From Candidatus Siliceabacter maunaloa (GTDB taxonomy: Bacteria > Actinomycetota > Thermoleophilia > Solirubrobacterales > Solirubrobacteraceae), in assembly GCA_024330185.1 (NCBI GenBank), contig JANDLV010000002.1:96527-160526 (forward strand): DNA of 64,000 nt. The letters are read 5' to 3'. The notes below the pieces were generated by a model that saw only the letters and a list, made by a program, of their open reading frames with translations, was not told where the DNA came from and did not search any database. The position numbers and the translations under genes were made by a program. How positions within the stretch are numbered: the stretch's first letter is position 1; every line of letters starts with the position of its first letter. Below are positions 40,270 through 48,939 of this stretch, in pieces.

Positions 40270-41091
40270 ATGTCGCCTTCGCCCACCGACCGTCGCCGCG
40301 ACGAGACGCTGCCCGCGCCGGCGGTGGCGCCCGAGGCCTACACGGAGAGCTACTACCGCAGCGGCTGCATAGGCGCGGAGGCGTGGGCGTACTCGGAGGG
40401 CGGTCAGCCCCATCCCATGTACCGCTGGTACGCGCGCCTGGCGCGGATCGCGCCCGGAGAGGTTGTCGTGGACGTGGGCTGCGGACGCGGCGAGCTTCTG
40501 GTCGCCGCGCTGGAGCAGGGCGCCAGCCGGGCGATCGGGGTCGAGTACGCCCCCGCGGCCGTGGAGCTCGCCCACCGGACGCTCGCCCGCCACGGCGGCG
40601 CCACGGACGCCGAGGTGCACACGGCCGACGCCCGCGCACTGCCGTTCGAGGACGCCGGCGCCGACCTCGTGACCATGCTCGACGTGGTCGAGCACCTGAA
40701 GCCCGCGGAGCTCGACCGGGCCCTTACCGAGGCGCGGCGTGTGCTGCGCCCGGGTGGGCGGCTCTTCGTTCACACCATGCCCAACCGTGCGATCTACACG
40801 GTGACCTACCGGGCGATGCGCGCTGTGCGCTGGCACGGCTGGCCGGCCGACCCCCGCAACGACCTCGAGCGGCGGATGCACGTCAACGAGCAGTCGCTGG
40901 GCTCCCTGCGCCGCTCCCTGCGCCGCGCCGGGTTCACCGATGTGCGCGTGACGCTGGGCCACCTGGTCCACGACGCCTTCCTGCCCGAGCCCGCGGCGCG
41001 AGCCTGGCTGCACCGTCTGGCTGCCCACCGCCCCACCGCGCGCCTGGGGCGCGCCGACCTCTGGGCCCACGGCGTGCGCCCCGACCGGTGA
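40270..41091 (+). CDS. class I SAM methyltransferase (Methyltransf_11/25 type)
   Basis: 273 aa. VVVDVGCGRGELLVAALEQGA, GVEYAPAAVELAHRTL, ADLVTMLDVVEHLKPAELD, VLRPGGRLFVHTMPNRAIY. ATG 40270, 12 nt after the preceding gene; its stop overlaps the flippase start (GTGA). Tight coupling to a flippase supports methylation of a lipid-linked glycan or of a chain end; this is inference. Confidence 0.85.
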   Translation: MSPSPTDRRRDETLPAPAVAPEAYTESYYRSGCIGAEAWAYSEGGQPHPMYRWYARLARIAPGEVVVDVGCGRGELLVAALEQGASRAIGVEYAPAAVELAHRTLARHGGATDAEVHTADARALPFEDAGADLVTMLDVVEHLKPAELDRALTEARRVLRPGGRLFVHTMPNRAIYTVTYRAMRAVRWHGWPADPRNDLERRMHVNEQSLGSLRRSLRRAGFTDVRVTLGHLVHDAFLPEPAARAWLHRLAAHRPTARLGRADLWAHGVRPDR

Positions 41092-42569
41092 CCGGGCGCC
41101 TGGACCACCTGGGCGGGCGGACGCTGCGCGAGCACGCCGCGCGCGGGACCCTGATCAATGGCGCCTTCCTGGGCGCGGTGACGGCCAGCGGCTTCGTCAA
41201 GGGCTTCGCCGTCGCCATCTTCCTGACCCCCGAGGAGTTCGGGATCTGGGGCATCCTGGCCGTGAGCCTGGGGTCGCTGGGGCTGCTCAAGCAGGTGGGC
41301 ATCAGCGACAAGTACATCCAGCAGGACGAGGGCGACCAGGAGCTGGCCTTCCAGCGGGCCTTCACGCTGGAGTGCATCTTCAACGCCGCGCTGCTGGTCC
41401 TCATGGCCGCGGCGGTGCCCGTGCTCGCGCTGGTCTACGGGCGGGGCGAGCTGCTGGCTCCGGGCCTCGTGGCGCTGGCCGTGCTCCCCGCGCTCACCCT
41501 GCAGTCGCCGCTGTGGATCCTGTACCGCCAGATGCGCTTCGGCCGCCAACGGCTGCTGCAGGCCGTCGACCCGCTGACCGCCCTGGCCGTCACCGTCGCG
41601 CTCGCCGCGCTGGGCGCCGGCTACTGGTCGCTGGTGATCGGGCTCGTGGCGGGGAGCTGGGCGGCCGCCGCGGCCGCGCTGCTCAGTTGCCCCTACCGGT
41701 TGCGCTGGACCTACGACCGAGGAACGGCACGGGAGTACGTGAGCTTCTCGGGACCCCTCGTGGTGGCCGGCCTCAGCGCCATCGTCCTGATGCAGGCCTC
41801 GATCCTCGTCGGCGAGTTCGCCGCTGGTCTGGCCGGCGTCGGCGCGATCGCGCTGGCCGCCTCGATCTCCCAGCTCACCGACCGCCTCGACGCGATCATC
41901 ACCCAGACGCTCTACCCGGCCGTGTGCGCGGTGGTCGACCGCACCGAGCTGCTGTTCGAGAGCTTCGTGAAGTCCAACCGCCTGGCGCTCATGTGGGCGA
42001 TGCCCTTCGGCCTGGGGCTCGCCCTCTTCGCGCCCGACCTCGTGCGGCTCGTGCTCGGCCAGCGCTGGGAGCCGGCGACCGCGCTGATCCAGGCCTTCGG
42101 AGCCATCGCGGCGGTCGGGCACCTGGGCTTCAACTGGACCGCCTACATGCGCGCGCGGGGCGACACCCGCCCGCTGGCGGTCAGCGGGGTGATCAGCGCG
42201 GCGGCGTTCCTTGCCACCGGCGTGCCCCTGACCCTGGCGCTGGGCCTGCCCGGCGTCGCCCTCGGCCTGCTCGTCATGACCGCCGCGGGACTGACCGTGC
42301 GCGGCGTCTACCTCGGGCGCCTGTTCGCCGGCTTCCACCTGGGCCGCCACGCGGTGCGCGCGCTGGCGCCGAGCCTCCCGGCGCCGGCCGTGATCCTGCT
42401 CGTGCGAGCGCTGGAGGGCGGCGCGCAGCGCGGGGCGGGCCTCGTGGCGGCCGAGGTCGCGCTGTACCTCGCGGTCACGGTGGCCGCCACCGTGGCCCTC
42501 GAGCGCCCGCTGCTGCGCGAGGCGGCCGGCTACCTGCGCGGTGGCACGCTGCGTCCGGCCGGCGCCTGA
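41088..42569 (+). CDS. Wzx-like polysaccharide flippase (MOP superfamily)
   Basis: 493 aa with 12-14 membrane helices. TLINGAFLGAVTASGFVKGFAVAIFL at the start, LTPEEFGIWGILAVSL, YRQMRFGRQRLLQAVDPL and RALMW-type loops match the polysaccharide-biosynthesis/oligosaccharide-transporter family. It would flip lipid-linked glycan units across the cytoplasmic membrane. GTG 41088 overlaps the upstream methyltransferase stop. It is the only flippase candidate in the window. Confidence 0.88.
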   Translation: MTGRLDHLGGRTLREHAARGTLINGAFLGAVTASGFVKGFAVAIFLTPEEFGIWGILAVSLGSLGLLKQVGISDKYIQQDEGDQELAFQRAFTLECIFNAALLVLMAAAVPVLALVYGRGELLAPGLVALAVLPALTLQSPLWILYRQMRFGRQRLLQAVDPLTALAVTVALAALGAGYWSLVIGLVAGSWAAAAAALLSCPYRLRWTYDRGTAREYVSFSGPLVVAGLSAIVLMQASILVGEFAAGLAGVGAIALAASISQLTDRLDAIITQTLYPAVCAVVDRTELLFESFVKSNRLALMWAMPFGLGLALFAPDLVRLVLGQRWEPATALIQAFGAIAAVGHLGFNWTAYMRARGDTRPLAVSGVISAAAFLATGVPLTLALGLPGVALGLLVMTAAGLTVRGVYLGRLFAGFHLGRHAVRALAPSLPAPAVILLVRALEGGAQRGAGLVAAEVALYLAVTVAATVALERPLLREAAGYLRGGTLRPAGA

Positions 42570-42604
42570 GCCGCCAGGCCCCGCACCTCGGCGGGCCATC
42601 GCCG

Positions 42605-42610
42605 TATCAT
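42605..42610 (+). promoter_or_regulatory. -10 box (TATCAT) of the phosphohexomutase gene
   Basis: It ends 11 nt before ATG 42622, giving a leader of only a few bases. Confidence 0.4.
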
Positions 42611-42621
42611 CGCGGCCCCTC

Positions 42622-43995
42622 ATGCCCGTCCCCCCGGAGATCTTCAAGGCCTACGACATCCGCGGCCTGTACGGCGAGCAGCTCGACGGCGACGGCGCCG
42701 AGGCGATCGGCCGGGCCTTCGCGTGTACCCTGGGCGAGCTGGCCGGCAAGCCCGTGAGCGAGCTGCGCCTGGGCCTGGGGCGCGACATGCGCCTCACCGC
42801 GCCGGAGATGGCGGCGCGCTACCGCGACGGCATGGCGGCCGAGGGCGCCGACGTGCTCGACGCCGGGCAGGTGGGCACCGAGATGCTCTATTACCTCGTC
42901 GGGTCGCGCGGACTGGACGGCGGGCTGATGTGCACCGCCTCGCACAACCCCAAGACCTACACGGGGGCCAAGCTGGTGCGCGAGGGCGCCATCGCGCTGA
43001 GCGGGGAGGCGGGCATCGCCGACGTGCGGGCCAAGGTCGAGGCGGGGCTGGGCGAGCCCGACCCGGCCGCCCGGGGCACGGTCGAGGAGCTCGACGTCTA
43101 CGCCGAGTTCCAGGAGGCCGCGCTGCGCTTCATCGACCCGGCGAAGGTGCGCCCGCTCAAGGTCGTGGTCGACGGGGGCAACGGCATGGCGGGGCCCATG
43201 GTCGGCCCGCTGCTGGAGCGCCTGGGCCTCAACCTGGTGACGACCTACTGGGTGCCCGACGGTGAGCTGCCCGGCCACGAGCCCAACCCGCTGGTGGAGG
43301 CCAACCGCCGGTTCATCGTCGACAAGGTCCGCGAGACGAGAGCCGACCTGGGCATCGCCTGGGACGGCGACGCCGACCGCTGCTTCTTCATCGACGACAC
43401 CGGCACCTTCGTGGACGGCGACTTCCTCACCGCCGTCCTGGCCGAGCACCTGCTGGCCAAGACCCCAGGGGCAGCCATCCTCTACGACCTGCGCGCCTCG
43501 CGCGCTGTGGCCGACACCGTCCACGCCGCCGGGGGGACCGCGCACGGCAACCGCGTCGGCCACGCCTACTTCAAGACCCGCATGCGCGACGAGGGCGCGA
43601 TCTTCGGCGGCGAGGTCTCGGGCCACTACTACTTCCGCGACTTCTACAACGCCGACTCGGGCACGGTGCCCGCGCTGCTCATCCTCGAGAAGCTCTCGGT
43701 CGAGGGCAAGACGCTGAGCGAGCTGCTTGCCCCCTACTACTCGCGCTACTTCATCTCGGGCGAGATCAACTCCGAGGTCCACGACGCCCCGGCACGGATG
43801 GCCGAGCTCGAGGAACGCCACGCCGACGGGCGCATCTCCCACCTCGACGGCCTCTCGGTCGACTACGACGACTGGCACTTCAACGTGCGTCCGTCCAACA
43901 CCGAGCCGCTGCTGCGCCTCACGCTCGAGTCCCTCGTCTCCCGCGAGGACATGGAGCGCCGCCGCGACGAGCTGCTGGCGGTCATCCGGGGTTAG
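42622..43995 (+). CDS. manB: phosphomannomutase/phosphoglucomutase
   Basis: 457 aa alpha-D-phosphohexomutase. Four canonical loops are present: phosphoserine loop TASHNPK, metal loop DGDADRC, sugar-specificity loop GEVSGHYYF, and phosphate-binding loop RPSNTEP. The GEVSGH loop is typical of PMM/PGM enzymes that accept mannose and glucose phosphates. It supplies mannose-1-P or glucose-1-P for nucleotide sugars used by the neighbouring glycosyltransferases. Its stop overlaps that of the convergent toxin gene. Confidence 0.93.
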   Translation: MPVPPEIFKAYDIRGLYGEQLDGDGAEAIGRAFACTLGELAGKPVSELRLGLGRDMRLTAPEMAARYRDGMAAEGADVLDAGQVGTEMLYYLVGSRGLDGGLMCTASHNPKTYTGAKLVREGAIALSGEAGIADVRAKVEAGLGEPDPAARGTVEELDVYAEFQEAALRFIDPAKVRPLKVVVDGGNGMAGPMVGPLLERLGLNLVTTYWVPDGELPGHEPNPLVEANRRFIVDKVRETRADLGIAWDGDADRCFFIDDTGTFVDGDFLTAVLAEHLLAKTPGAAILYDLRASRAVADTVHAAGGTAHGNRVGHAYFKTRMRDEGAIFGGEVSGHYYFRDFYNADSGTVPALLILEKLSVEGKTLSELLAPYYSRYFISGEINSEVHDAPARMAELEERHADGRISHLDGLSVDYDDWHFNVRPSNTEPLLRLTLESLVSREDMERRRDELLAVIRG

Positions 43996-44384
43996 ACCAG
44001 CACCTCGAAGGTGCAGCGCGGCCCAGGTGCGCCGGCGAGGCGCGCGTCGCCGGTGACCAGTGGCACGCCGAGCGTCTCGGCCAGTGCCACGTAGGCGGCG
44101 TCGTAGGGGGTCACGTTGTCGCGCAGCTCCCAGATACGGGGCAGGAGAGCGAGGTGAGAGTGGCGCTCGAGCTCCATCGTCGCCAGATCGGCAAGAGCCC
44201 GTCGGGCCCTTCGCCCGTCCAGATCGCCTCGCGCCACCACGGCCCGCAATGCCGATGCGACCTCGAGATCCACCAGCTCGGGTGCGGCGAGCTCATCGCC
44301 GGAGAACCGTGCGCGGTAGGCGACGCCGTCGGGGCCATCGTCTGTCAGAGCGCCGACGACCGCTGAGGCGTCGACGACGCTCAA
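43992..44384 (-). CDS. PIN-domain ribonuclease toxin (VapC family)
   Basis: 130 aa. PIN fold with acidic positions in SVVDASAVVGAL, LVDLEVASALR, DNVTPYDAAYVALAE and LVTGDARLAG, the usual four-acid set. It begins with TTG at 44384, overlapping the antitoxin stop (TTGA), so translation is coupled. By family it cleaves RNA when free of antitoxin. Confidence 0.88.
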   Translation of the reverse strand: MSVVDASAVVGALTDDGPDGVAYRARFSGDELAAPELVDLEVASALRAVVARGDLDGRRARRALADLATMELERHSHLALLPRIWELRDNVTPYDAAYVALAETLGVPLVTGDARLAGAPGPRCTFEVLV

Positions 44385-44611
44385 CGCGAGTCGCGATCGG
44401 CCCTGATGATCGCGGCTGCGGTCCGCGCACTGAGCCGGCCGCCCGACCGCTCGGTGCGGTCCTCGAAGAGCTCGTCCAGCGTCGGACGACGAGCGTCGTT
44501 GGTGAGCCGGTCGAGCAGGTACTCCTGCAGCGACTTGCCGGACTTCGCCGCGCGCCTGCGCAGCATGCCGTGAACGTCGGGCGGGACGTTCTTTATCTGC
44601 ACGCTGGGCAT
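44381..44611 (-). CDS. ribbon-helix-helix antitoxin (VapB/FitA-like)
   Basis: 76 aa. MPSVQIKNVPPDVHGMLRRR with AAKSGKSLQEYLLDRL is the FitA/Arc-type ribbon-helix-helix DNA-binding domain; the C-terminal half should wrap the PIN toxin. ATG 44611 has a TAGGCT box 7 nt upstream. It probably represses its own operon. Confidence 0.87.
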   Translation of the reverse strand: MPSVQIKNVPPDVHGMLRRRAAKSGKSLQEYLLDRLTNDARRPTLDELFEDRTERSGGRLSARTAAAIIRADRDSR

Positions 44612-44618
44612 GCGGGGA

Positions 44619-44624
44619 AGCCTA
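44619..44624 (-). promoter_or_regulatory. -10 box (TAGGCT) of the toxin-antitoxin operon
   Basis: It ends 7 nt before ATG 44611; the antitoxin operator is expected to overlap it. Confidence 0.5.
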
Positions 44625-44680
44625 GCGCCATTCTGGCGCCACCCGGCGATGACCACGCCACGCACCCCGGCGTCGCCCCA

Positions 44681-44686
44681 TAGGCT
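44681..44686 (+). promoter_or_regulatory. -10 box (TAGGCT) of the MBL hydrolase gene
   Basis: It ends 6 nt before GTG 44693. Confidence 0.5.
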
Positions 44687-44692
44687 CCGCCG

Positions 44693-45718
44693 GTGGCTGC
44701 GACCCCACCCACGGCCGAGGCCCGGGCGCTCCTGGACCGTGCCGCGCAAGCCGGCGTGCACCGGCTGGCGATACTCACGCCGTTCGCGGTGGGGCGAGTG
44801 AACTGCTGGCTCATCGATGACGAGCCGCTCACGCTCCTGGACACCGGCCCCAACTCCGGCAAGGCGCTGGACGCCGTGGAGCGCGCGCTGGCCGACCACG
44901 GGCGCCGCGTCGAGGATCTGGAGCGCATCGTGGTCTCCCACCAGCACATGGACCACGAGGGGCTGGTCGAGATCCTCGCCCGCCGCTCGGGCGCCGAGGT
45001 GTGCGCGATCGCGCTGCTCGCGCCCTGGCTGGCGCGCTTCGGCGACGAGATGGAGGCCGACGACGTCTTCGGCGCGCAGATGATGCTGCGCCACGGCCTC
45101 CCCCACGACGTGGTCCGGGTGCTGCGTGCGGTGTCCGCCGCCTTCCGCGGCTGGGGCGCGCCCGCCACGGTCACCCGCGAGCTGTACCACGGCGGGACGC
45201 TGGACTTCGCGGCGCGCACCCTGCGCGTGTGGCATCGCCCGGGCCACTCGCCCACCGACACGGTGCTCCACGACGAGGAGGCGGGCCTGCTGCTGGCCGC
45301 CGATCACCTCATCCACCACATCTCCTCCAACCCGCTGCTGACCCGGCCTCGCGACGGCGAAGGCGGCGCCCGGCCGCGCGCGCTGATGATCTACCTGGAG
45401 TCGATGGCGGCCACGCGCGCGATGGAGGGCGTCGAGGTGGTGCTGCCCGGCCACGGGGAGCCGTTCACCGACCCCGCCGGCCTCCTGGACGAGCGCGTGC
45501 GCATGCACGAGCGCCGGGCGGCCAAGATCGCAGGGCTGGTCCGCCACGAGCCACGAACCGCCTACGAGCTGGGCCAGGCGCTGTGGGGCAACGTCGCCGT
45601 GACCCAGGCCTACCTGTGCCTCAGCGAGGTGCTCGGGCACGTCGACCTGCTGCTCGACCGCGGCGAGATCGTGGAGGAGGACGCCGGCGAGGGCGTCGTG
45701 CGCTTCAGCGCCGCGTGA
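44693..45718 (+). CDS. MBL-fold metallo-hydrolase
   Basis: 341 aa. Metal-binding SHQHMDHEG (HxHxDH) near residue 84, the later His in HRPGHSPTD, the Asp in AADHLIHH, and the last His in VVLPGHGEP give a complete dinuclear site. The C-terminal ~90 residues look like the winged-helix domain of lactamase-like proteins (BLACT_WH). Substrate unknown. Its last 14 nt overlap the convergent methyltransferase gene. Confidence 0.87.
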   Translation: MAATPPTAEARALLDRAAQAGVHRLAILTPFAVGRVNCWLIDDEPLTLLDTGPNSGKALDAVERALADHGRRVEDLERIVVSHQHMDHEGLVEILARRSGAEVCAIALLAPWLARFGDEMEADDVFGAQMMLRHGLPHDVVRVLRAVSAAFRGWGAPATVTRELYHGGTLDFAARTLRVWHRPGHSPTDTVLHDEEAGLLLAADHLIHHISSNPLLTRPRDGEGGARPRALMIYLESMAATRAMEGVEVVLPGHGEPFTDPAGLLDERVRMHERRAAKIAGLVRHEPRTAYELGQALWGNVAVTQAYLCLSEVLGHVDLLLDRGEIVEEDAGEGVVRFSAA

Positions 45719-46445
45719 GCAGCCGGGCGCGTGAGTGCGCCCGCCCCACGGGCCCGGCGGCCGGGCGGGGGTCGTAGAGGACGAGGTGCGAGCGGCCGTG
45801 CAGGCAGCGGTAGGCCCGCAGCCGCCGCGAGGCGGCGCGGTGCAGCAGGTCGCCCACGGGCAGCGGATGGTGTAGCGCCGTCTCCCCGGGCACGGGCTCC
45901 AGGAAGTTCACCAGCACACGGCGCGCACGGGCCTCGAGGTCGTCGAGGAAGGCGTGGGGGTCGGGCACGTGCTCGATGACGTCGAAGGCGTAGGCCACGT
46001 CGAAGCCTCCGCCCAGCGTGCCCGCGTCGAGGTCGTGGAGCGGCGCTGCCAGCCCCCGGTGGGCCAGGCGCCAGCGCAGGTAGTCCGTCGAGGGGTTGGC
46101 GAAGTCGGCGAAGGTGACGTCGTAACCGGCCTCCGCCAGGGCAAGGCCATCCGAGCCGATCCCGCAGCCGAGGTCCAGCACCCGGGCGGGAGGGCGGATC
46201 CGCCGGGCCAGCAGCGCGAGGTACGGCGCCTTGCTCTGCGACATGGCGAAGACCGTCAGGTCGTAGAGGTACATGCGCGAGGTGCGATACAGCAGCCCCT
46301 CGTCGCCGGCACGCTCGAGCTCGCGCTCCAGGGCCCGCTCGTGGCCGCGCAGCAGCGCCACGTCGAAGCCCTCCCCCACCTCGTGCAGGTAGCCCCGCAG
46401 CTCCTCCAGCTCGCGGGCGGGGTCGGACGCGGGGGCCGGGCGCAC
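45705..46445 (-). CDS. class I SAM methyltransferase
   Basis: 246 aa. ARVLDLGCGIGSDGLALAEAG, VTFADFANPSTDYL, FDVAYAFDVIEHVPDPHAFLD and RVLVNFLEPV. An N-terminal helical extension precedes the core. GTG 46445 is set by a TACGAT box 6 nt upstream. It is divergent from a GT2 gene. Glycan-related by context only. Confidence 0.82.
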   Translation of the reverse strand: MRPAPASDPARELEELRGYLHEVGEGFDVALLRGHERALERELERAGDEGLLYRTSRMYLYDLTVFAMSQSKAPYLALLARRIRPPARVLDLGCGIGSDGLALAEAGYDVTFADFANPSTDYLRWRLAHRGLAAPLHDLDAGTLGGGFDVAYAFDVIEHVPDPHAFLDDLEARARRVLVNFLEPVPGETALHHPLPVGDLLHRAASRRLRAYRCLHGRSHLVLYDPRPAAGPVGRAHSRARLLTRR

Positions 46446-46451
46446 CGCGGG

Positions 46452-46457
46452 ATCGTA
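46452..46457 (-). promoter_or_regulatory. -10 box (TACGAT) of the 45705 methyltransferase
   Basis: It ends 6 nt before GTG 46445. Confidence 0.5.
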
Positions 46458-46494
46458 GTGGTGGCGTTCGGCACTTGGTTCGGTGTGGCGGCAC

Positions 46495-46500
46495 TAGGCT
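46495..46500 (+). promoter_or_regulatory. -10 box (TAGGCT) of the 46508 GT2 gene
   Basis: It ends 7 nt before ATG 46508. Confidence 0.5.
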
Positions 46501-46507
46501 GGCGCGC

Positions 46508-47434
46508 ATGGAGGGCCTCAGCGTCGTCATGCCCACCCTGGGTCGGCGGGCGACCCTCCCCCGCGCGCTGGCCCGCCTGCAGAGCCAGGAGAGCGTCGGC
46601 GAGGTGCTGCTGGCCGCCGACGCGGCGGCCGACCACGACGCCGTGAAGCGCGCGTGGTCGGCGGCGGGCCTTCCCGGCCGCGTCGAGCGCAGCGAGGTGC
46701 CGGGCGCGTCGGCGGCACGCAACGCGGGGTGGCGGGCGGCACGCGGCGCGGTGGTGCTCTTCCTCGACGACGACGTCCTGGCCGAGCCCGGGCTCGCGGC
46801 GGCGCACGCCCGCGAGCACGCCGCCGACCCGGCGGCCGACCTGGCCGTGCTGGGCGGCGTGCGCTGGGCGGACGGCCTGCGGGTCAGCGCCTTCATGCGC
46901 TGGATCGAGGGGCTGCAGTTCGACTTCGCCGCCATGGAGCCCGGCGCGCTGACCGGCTGGTGGCACTTCTACACCGCCAACGCGTCGGTCAAGCGGGCCG
47001 CCCTCGAGCAGGTGGGCGGCTTCGACGCCCAGGGCCTGCCCTTCGGGTACGAGGACCTCGACGTCGCCAAGCGGGCGCGGCTGCGCGTGCGCTACATGCC
47101 CACGGCCGCCGCGCAGCACGAGCACGCCATGACGCTGGAGCAGTGGCGCGGGCGCATCGAGCGCCTGGCCTGGTCGGAGCGGCGCTTCGTCGCCCGCCAC
47201 CCCGAGGTCGCGCCCTTCCTCCACGACCGCTTCGCGGCGGCGCCCCTGACACCCCGCGCCCGCGGCCGCGCGGCCCGCGTGGTGGACCTCGTGCCCGAGC
47301 GCGTGCCCCGGCTCGGGCCGCTCGTGCACGACATCGCGCGCCTGTACTGGGAGCAGGAGCTGGCCGAGCGCTTCCTGGCCGCCTGGCGGCGCGCGGACGC
47401 AGGGGCGCCCGGCCCCCCGCCGGCGCCGCGGTGA
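46508..47434 (+). CDS. GT2 family glycosyltransferase
   Basis: 308 aa. LSVVMPTLGRRATLPRAL at the N-terminus, GASAARNAGWRAARG, the metal-binding VLFLDDDVLAEPG, and the acceptor-side GYEDLDVAKRARL. GT-A fold inverting enzyme, donor unknown. ATG 46508 is chosen over an upstream GTG from the TAGGCT box. Followed by a GC-rich gap with a 15-bp direct repeat (CGCCGGCGCCGCGGT). Confidence 0.85.
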   Translation: MEGLSVVMPTLGRRATLPRALARLQSQESVGEVLLAADAAADHDAVKRAWSAAGLPGRVERSEVPGASAARNAGWRAARGAVVLFLDDDVLAEPGLAAAHAREHAADPAADLAVLGGVRWADGLRVSAFMRWIEGLQFDFAAMEPGALTGWWHFYTANASVKRAALEQVGGFDAQGLPFGYEDLDVAKRARLRVRYMPTAAAQHEHAMTLEQWRGRIERLAWSERRFVARHPEVAPFLHDRFAAAPLTPRARGRAARVVDLVPERVPRLGPLVHDIARLYWEQELAERFLAAWRRADAGAPGPPPAPR

Positions 47435-47508
47435 TGTGCCGCCCGACGGCGCGCCGGCCCCCGGGGCGCCCCGCCGCCCGCCGGCGCCGCGGTAGCCTGC
47501 CGGCGGCC

Positions 47509-47751
47509 GTGGAGGCGGCCCTTCCGGCGGATGAGCGGCTGGGCCACGCACGGCAGGCCTATGACGCCGCCCGCGCGACCGCCCGCAGCTCCCGCTCCAC
47601 CGCGGTCTCGAACGCTGCCTGGGTGAGCGACCCGGCGGTCCGCCGGCCGCCGGTGACGAGGCGCTCGCGCAGCGCGGGGCCCTCTGCGAGGCGCTGGACG
47701 GCCGCCGCCAGGGCGCGCGGATCCCCGGGGGGGACCACGACGGCGTTGTGA
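47509..47751 (+). pseudogene. possible 5' remnant of a deleted gene
   Basis: A TAGCCT box at 47493-47498 is followed 10 nt later by GTG and a plausible N-terminus VEAALPADERLGHARQAYDA. After about 17 codons the frame runs antisense through the end of the glycosyltransferase on the other strand and loses protein-like composition. It looks like the promoter and first codons of a gene whose remainder is gone. Confidence 0.25.
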
Positions 47752-48746
47752 CCGTCGCGCAGGTACTCGGCCGACCCGCCCGTGCCGGTGGCCACCACCG
47801 GGCGCCCGACGCTCATGGCCTCCAGCGGCACCAGTCCCCACGGCTCGGGCCAGCGGACCGGGAAGAGCACGACGTCGGCCGCCGCGTAGACGTCGGCGAG
47901 CTCCTCCCGGGGACTGCGCGCGAAGGTGACGCGCCCGGCCACGCCGAGCCCGACGGCCTGCTCGCGCAGGCGGCCGAGGTGCGACTCGTCGCCCCCGCCG
48001 TCGACACGCAGCGTCGCCTCGGGCAGGTGCGCCAGGGCGGCGAGCGCGTCCGCGATGCCCTTGCGCTCGTCGATGCGACCGCAGTACAGCAGCCGTCCCC
48101 TCCAGGGCCCTGACGGGGCGGGCGGGAACCGGGCCGGGTCGACCCCGGGGTGCACGACGCCCGTGTCGGCGAGCGCGCCGCCCGTCACGCGCTGGGCCTC
48201 CCTGCGCAGGAAGTCACTGATGAACAGCCAGCGCGCGGACCGCCCGGGCGCGAAGCGCGTAGGGGCACGGGTGACCGCCGCCGCCCCACCCGCCAGGCTG
48301 GGCCGGGCAGCCCACGCCGACAGCCACTGGTCCACCCGCGGCCCGTAGGCCATCCACTCGTCGCCCACCACGCCGAGCGCCGGCACGCCGCGGCGGCGCA
48401 CGCGCTCCACCAGCGACAGGGACAGGCCACCCAGCGCCCACCACATGACGACGTCCGGGCGCAGTGCTTCGAGGTGGCGTGCCAGGACGCGCGCGTTGTG
48501 GCGCTCCAGGGCGATGCGCTCGCGCGGTGCGCGCCGCGGGAAGGTGTGGTCGCTCCAGTACCAGCGCAGCTCGCGGTGGACGTCACCATCCAGTTCGGCC
48601 GCGGATGCCAGGCGCAGGTCGGCGGCGAGCACCCGCACCTCGTGTCCGGCGGCGCGCAGCGCGAGTGTCGTGTCACGCCACAGCAGCTCGTACCCGCCCA
48701 GGTGCTGGGGCGGGTACATCGCGCCCACCGCCAGGACCCGTGCCAT
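47559..48746 (-). CDS. GT4 family glycosyltransferase
   Basis: 395 aa GT-B fold. N-terminal Gly-rich VGAMYPPQHLGGYELLW, then GVVHPGVDPARFPP, LLYCGRIDERKGIADAL, and the donor-binding EPWGLVPLEAMSVGRPVVATGTGGSAEYL with the EX7E-type spacing. Retaining glycosyltransferase using a nucleotide sugar at the cytoplasmic side. ATG 48746 with a TAGGCT box 9 nt upstream. Confidence 0.88.
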   Translation of the reverse strand: MARVLAVGAMYPPQHLGGYELLWRDTTLALRAAGHEVRVLAADLRLASAAELDGDVHRELRWYWSDHTFPRRAPRERIALERHNARVLARHLEALRPDVVMWWALGGLSLSLVERVRRRGVPALGVVGDEWMAYGPRVDQWLSAWAARPSLAGGAAAVTRAPTRFAPGRSARWLFISDFLRREAQRVTGGALADTGVVHPGVDPARFPPAPSGPWRGRLLYCGRIDERKGIADALAALAHLPEATLRVDGGGDESHLGRLREQAVGLGVAGRVTFARSPREELADVYAAADVVLFPVRWPEPWGLVPLEAMSVGRPVVATGTGGSAEYLRDGHNAVVVPPGDPRALAAAVQRLAEGPALRERLVTGGRRTAGSLTQAAFETAVERELRAVARAAS

Positions 48747-48755
48747 GCGCGCGCC

Positions 48756-48761
48756 AGCCTA
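48756..48761 (-). promoter_or_regulatory. -10 box (TAGGCT) of the 47559 GT4 gene
   Basis: It ends 9 nt before ATG 48746. Confidence 0.4.
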
Positions 48762-48781
48762 CCCCTCGCCATCCTCGTCGA

Positions 48782-48871
48782 TCACCCCAGATCGCCCGCC
48801 GGCGCGAACCACACCGACTCGAAGGCGAGCACATCGGCCAGCCGGTCGTAGTGGCGGTCCCAGTGGACCAC
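48782..48871 (-). pseudogene. C-terminal gene remnant, family unknown (copy 1)
   Basis: Reads HWDRHYDRLADVLAFESVW then FAPAGDLG and a stop, with nothing gene-like upstream. A second remnant at 58254-58325 ends in VLGFESLWLALAGELA; the two align at about 12 of 20 positions. I infer both are 3' ends of deleted copies of one family. Confidence 0.45.
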
Positions 48872-48927
48872 CGCGCACCGTCCCCCGGCGCTACTGTTGG
48901 CAGCGCACCGGCGCGCGCGTGGCCCGC

Positions 48928-48933
48928 TAGCCT
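48928..48933 (+). promoter_or_regulatory. -10 box (TAGCCT) of methyltransferase paralog 3
   Basis: It ends 6 nt before GTG 48940. Confidence 0.55.
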
Positions 48934-48939
48934 CCGGGC

